DNA of 64,000 nt, taken from Abditibacteriaceae bacterium. GTDB taxonomy: Bacteria > Armatimonadota > Abditibacteriia > Abditibacteriales > Abditibacteriaceae. Shown here one piece after another: positions 62,156-64,000 of this stretch (position 1 is the stretch's first letter; every line of letters starts with the position of its first letter). The notes beneath the pieces were generated by a model. That model had not been told where the DNA came from. It ran no database searches and saw nothing but the letters and a program-made list of their open reading frames with translations. The translations under genes were made by a program, and so were the position numbers. Location: the NCBI GenBank assembly GCA_019239895.1, contig JAFAZH010000032.1:123547-187546 (forward strand), written 5' to 3'.

Positions 62156-63028
62156 TTACGGCTTTGAATGTTGGCTGGCGCGGATAGCATCACACCGGGC
62201 TTTCACCTGATGCAATACGCTGTCGGCCACTGGGCCGCCAGTGTTGGTGACACCCAATTTGACAGTAGGTTTGCTGCGTCCGTGAAAATCGCTGCCACCT
62301 GTGCCCAAAAGTCCATATTGCTGTTGCATCTTGGTGGCCCACTCTGCTTCGTCGGGCGTGTATTGAGAATAAACGACTTCCAGCCCGTCTAAGCCCCAGC
62401 CAATCCAGTCCTGTAAACGAGCCTCTAAGTCCGGGAAAGTCAGATTCTTGCTGCGAAGAGGATGTGCCCAGCTCGCCACGCCCCCTGCCTCGTGGATATA
62501 CGCAATGGCCTCCTGGGGAGTTAAGACAGCTTTAGGCGCGTAGGCGGGTTTGCCATCGGCGAGATAACGGTCAAAAGCCTCCTGGGTTGTAGTGACGTAG
62601 CCACGGGCGATCATGGCCTGAGCGAAGTGGGGTCGCCCCAGTTGGCCCGTTGGCCCGGCGAAGGCGCGGACTTCTTTTTCTTCGAGGGGCAGACCCAGAG
62701 CGCGTAGATTATCGAAAATGACATGATTCCGATTAGCGCGGGCCGTCTGAATCTCCTTCAGTGTCTCTATTAAGGTGGAGTGGCGGTCTATATAATAGCC
62801 AAGCAGGTGGAAGCGGCCACCTTCGTAAGCGGTGGAAAGCTCAACGCCGGGGACGATTTCTATGCCCAGCGCGTCGCCTGCTTCCACAGCCTCATCCCAG
62901 CCCGCTATCGTGTCGTGATCGGTAATCGCCACTGCACTCAGGCCGATTTCACGCGCCAGATTCACCAGTTCGCGGGGCGAGAGCGAACCGTCGGAAGCTG
63001 TCGTGTGGGCGTGTAAGTCAACTGCCAT
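62156..63028 (-). CDS. PHP-domain phosphoesterase (RNase AM/YciV-like)
   Basis: 290 residues. VDLHAHTTASDGSLSPRELV (HxH metal site), ITDHDT, GVELSTAY, PHFAQAM, WAHP and TGGSDFHG form the metal centre of the PHP family. It resembles YciV/RNase AM, which removes nucleotides from 5' ends of RNAs or hydrolyses 3',5'-nucleoside bisphosphate. The next gene upstream, cysC, makes PAPS, whose product pAp is a substrate of this class, so the pairing is plausible. Confidence 0.92.
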   Translation of the reverse strand: MAVDLHAHTTASDGSLSPRELVNLAREIGLSAVAITDHDTIAGWDEAVEAGDALGIEIVPGVELSTAYEGGRFHLLGYYIDRHSTLIETLKEIQTARANRNHVIFDNLRALGLPLEEKEVRAFAGPTGQLGRPHFAQAMIARGYVTTTQEAFDRYLADGKPAYAPKAVLTPQEAIAYIHEAGGVASWAHPLRSKNLTFPDLEARLQDWIGWGLDGLEVVYSQYTPDEAEWATKMQQQYGLLGTGGSDFHGRSKPTVKLGVTNTGGPVADSVLHQVKARCDAIRASQHSKP

Positions 63029-63046
63029 AATTTCAGATGCGGGTTA

Positions 63047-63619
63047 TTAAGCGGCGGAGCCAGCCTGAGCCGTATCATCTTTACCGATGAGGTCATGCTC
63101 TTCCAGATAGCTAAGAATTTTGCGCAACGAGTCTTCAACCGACTCTGTATCGCTTTGCACCAGAATCTCCGGGTTTTGTGGCTCTTCGTAAGGGTCGGAG
63201 ACGCCGGTGAAGTTCTGGATCTCGCCGGACAGCGCTTTCTTATAAAGGCCTTTGACATCACGGCGCACTAATTCATCCAAGGAGCATTTGCAAAAAACTT
63301 CGATAAACGCCGCGCCGTGGCTTTCGACCAACTGGCGATTTTCATCGCGGATGGCCTGATAAGGTGAAATGGCGGCTGAAATAGCGATAACACCATTACG
63401 ACTCAGCAAATCGCACACGAAACCAATGCGGCGGATATTAATGTCGCGGTCTTCTTTGCTAAAGCCAAGACCTTTGCTCAAATTGGTGCGCACGACATCG
63501 CCATCCAACACTTCAACTTTGTAACCACGCCGCTTGAACTCGGCTTCTAATAAATCTGTGAGAGTACTCTTACCGGCACCAGACAGGCCAGTGAACCAAA
63601 GCGTAAAACCTTTATGCAC
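63047..63619 (-). CDS. cysC: Adenylylsulfate kinase
   Basis: 190 residues. P-loop GLSGAGKST at 11-19, [20 protein letters not shown] and [21 protein letters not shown] are the APS kinase motifs, and [15 protein letters not shown] matches the lid. It phosphorylates APS to PAPS. cysDN or a sulfotransferase is not visible. The PHP phosphoesterase starts 18 bases downstream. Confidence 0.96.
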   Translation of the reverse strand: MHKGFTLWFTGLSGAGKSTLTDLLEAEFKRRGYKVEVLDGDVVRTNLSKGLGFSKEDRDINIRRIGFVCDLLSRNGVIAISAAISPYQAIRDENRQLVESHGAAFIEVFCKCSLDELVRRDVKGLYKKALSGEIQNFTGVSDPYEEPQNPEILVQSDTESVEDSLRKILSYLEEHDLIGKDDTAQAGSAA

Positions 63620-63747
63620 GTCTTTATCTACCTTTACTGTAAATTTTTTATTTGACTATGGGCTAAGTTTTGCCCTTTTCATCTTAGCCAATGCGCTTCG
63701 CACTAACAAGGGGAGAAGAGTTAAGGATACCACAGACCCCCACCCAG

Positions 63748-63770
63748 CCTCCCCCTTGTTAAGAGGGAGG
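63748..63770. repeat. Hairpin of CCTCCC...GGGAGG repeat type
   Basis: CCTCCCCCTT and AAGAGGGAGG pair with small bulges around GTT. It resembles the CCTAACC/GGGAAGGGGG repeat family. A related GGGGAGAAG stretch lies at 63711. Confidence 0.6.
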
Positions 63771-63875
63771 AGGTCACAGGCGCGGCTTGTTCGTGTAACT
63801 GCGGCTCATCGTTGTCATAGTCGAGAGGGACAGCAGGCGTGTGGGGAGCCATAGCCCCTTGTATGGTTAAGAACA

Positions 63876-63986
63876 GGTGGTGAGGTATCCTGAGTTTAAA
63901 GTCACTGGCCCCCTGCTGCACCGCCCGTTTCTGGCGCTGGCATGTGACAGCCTGGGAGAGACGACTTGAACTCTGGCCTCACCACC
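63876..63986. other. Candidate structured RNA or long inverted repeat
   Basis: GGTGGTGAGG at 63876-63885 pairs perfectly with CCTCACCACC at 63977-63986. Inside, GAGTTTAAAGTC at 63892-63903 pairs with GACTTGAACTC at 63963-63973, leaving one bulged A. The interior contains CGCC/GGCG. The 111-nt rod is like a small structured RNA or a further palindromic element. I recognise no family, and strand is undetermined. Confidence 0.4.
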
Positions 63987-64000
63987 GATGAAGAATCCTG

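Larger units (their letters stand above)
63620..64000. other. Right-end 381-base region without a supported gene
   Basis: One minus-strand frame is open (codons from 63982 to 63721) but it ends in a repeat-coded tail and matches no family I recognise, so it is not called a gene. The region holds a hairpin at 63748-63770 and a long imperfect stem at 63876-63986. Confidence 0.5.

Noticed and set aside
63721..63921. 66-residue minus-strand frame at the right edge
   Set aside because: Its C-terminus (LLTRGRLGGGLW) is repeat-encoded and the body overlaps a long inverted repeat; no family recognised.

Overview
This 64 kb window is densely coding bacterial chromosome of moderate GC content. The gene set fits a diderm bacterium of the Armatimonadota or a nearby Terrabacteria/Planctomycetes-like lineage. 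The hints are a DUF1559-type pseudopilin with a C-terminal [12 protein letters not shown] signature, DUF1800, DUF4139 and DUF1854 proteins, an ASPIC/FG-GAP lipoprotein, a PhoPQ-activated pathogenicity-related protein, and accB/accC/nusB in Bacillus-like order. No 16S rRNA or tRNA was seen, so this placement is inference.

Layout. 1-1.6 kb: N-terminus of a DUF1800 protein and two related small secreted proteins. 1.9-12.1 kb (plus strand): a respiratory cofactor cluster with Rex, a polyprenyl diphosphate synthase, CcmA/B/C/D, precorrin-2 dehydrogenase, HemA, HemX, HemC, UbiX and an MqnP/UbiA prenyltransferase; it links redox sensing to haem, cytochrome c and quinone supply. 12.2-16.7 kb (minus): ThuA-like protein, receiver protein, MoxR ATPase and a Gln-rich membrane protein interrupted by an in-frame TGA. 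17.1-21.9 kb: two tandem DUF4139 paralogues and a DUF1854 protein. 22-24.5 kb: CheY-like receiver, an autoregulated PadR unit and a DUF2283-like protein. 24.5-27.5 kb (minus): accB, pseudopilin, accC, nusB. 27.6-32.4 kb: HtrA protease, RuvC, GlcD-type oxidase, Uma2 nuclease. 32.4-45.3 kb (mostly minus): ASPIC/FG-GAP and TPR proteins, pseudopilin, small lipoprotein, GH-like secreted protein, TatC, MutY, PqaA-like protein; rhomboid on plus. 45.7-53.4 kb: GGDEF/EAL enzyme, BipA, a GspF/HTH/GspE chimera, DUF4037. 53.4-55.6 kb (minus): aldo/keto reductase and PfkB kinase. 55.9-58.6 kb: rnpB, aroB, a DPPR-synthase-like UbiA protein. 58.7-61 kb: three tandem response regulators with C-terminal zinc ribbons. 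61-63.6 kb (minus): PPK2, small receiver, PHP phosphoesterase, CysC.

The most striking feature is not a gene. The window is peppered with unrelated-looking inverted repeats, arms 13-42 nt and loops usually 15-100 nt. Several have arms made of four 7-nt units, each locus with a different unit. They sit inside rnpB (extending a stem), inside ruvC (in frame), at the 3' end of ccmD, and directly against the start codons of ccmA, the precorrin-2 dehydrogenase gene, hemC and aroB. These look like invasive, structure-conserving palindromic elements shaping genes and RNAs.

Other points of interest are the TGA-interrupted membrane protein, a leaderless-looking PadR promoter with its operator between -35 and -10, the zinc-ribbon response regulator triplet, and the GspF/HTH/GspE fusion.
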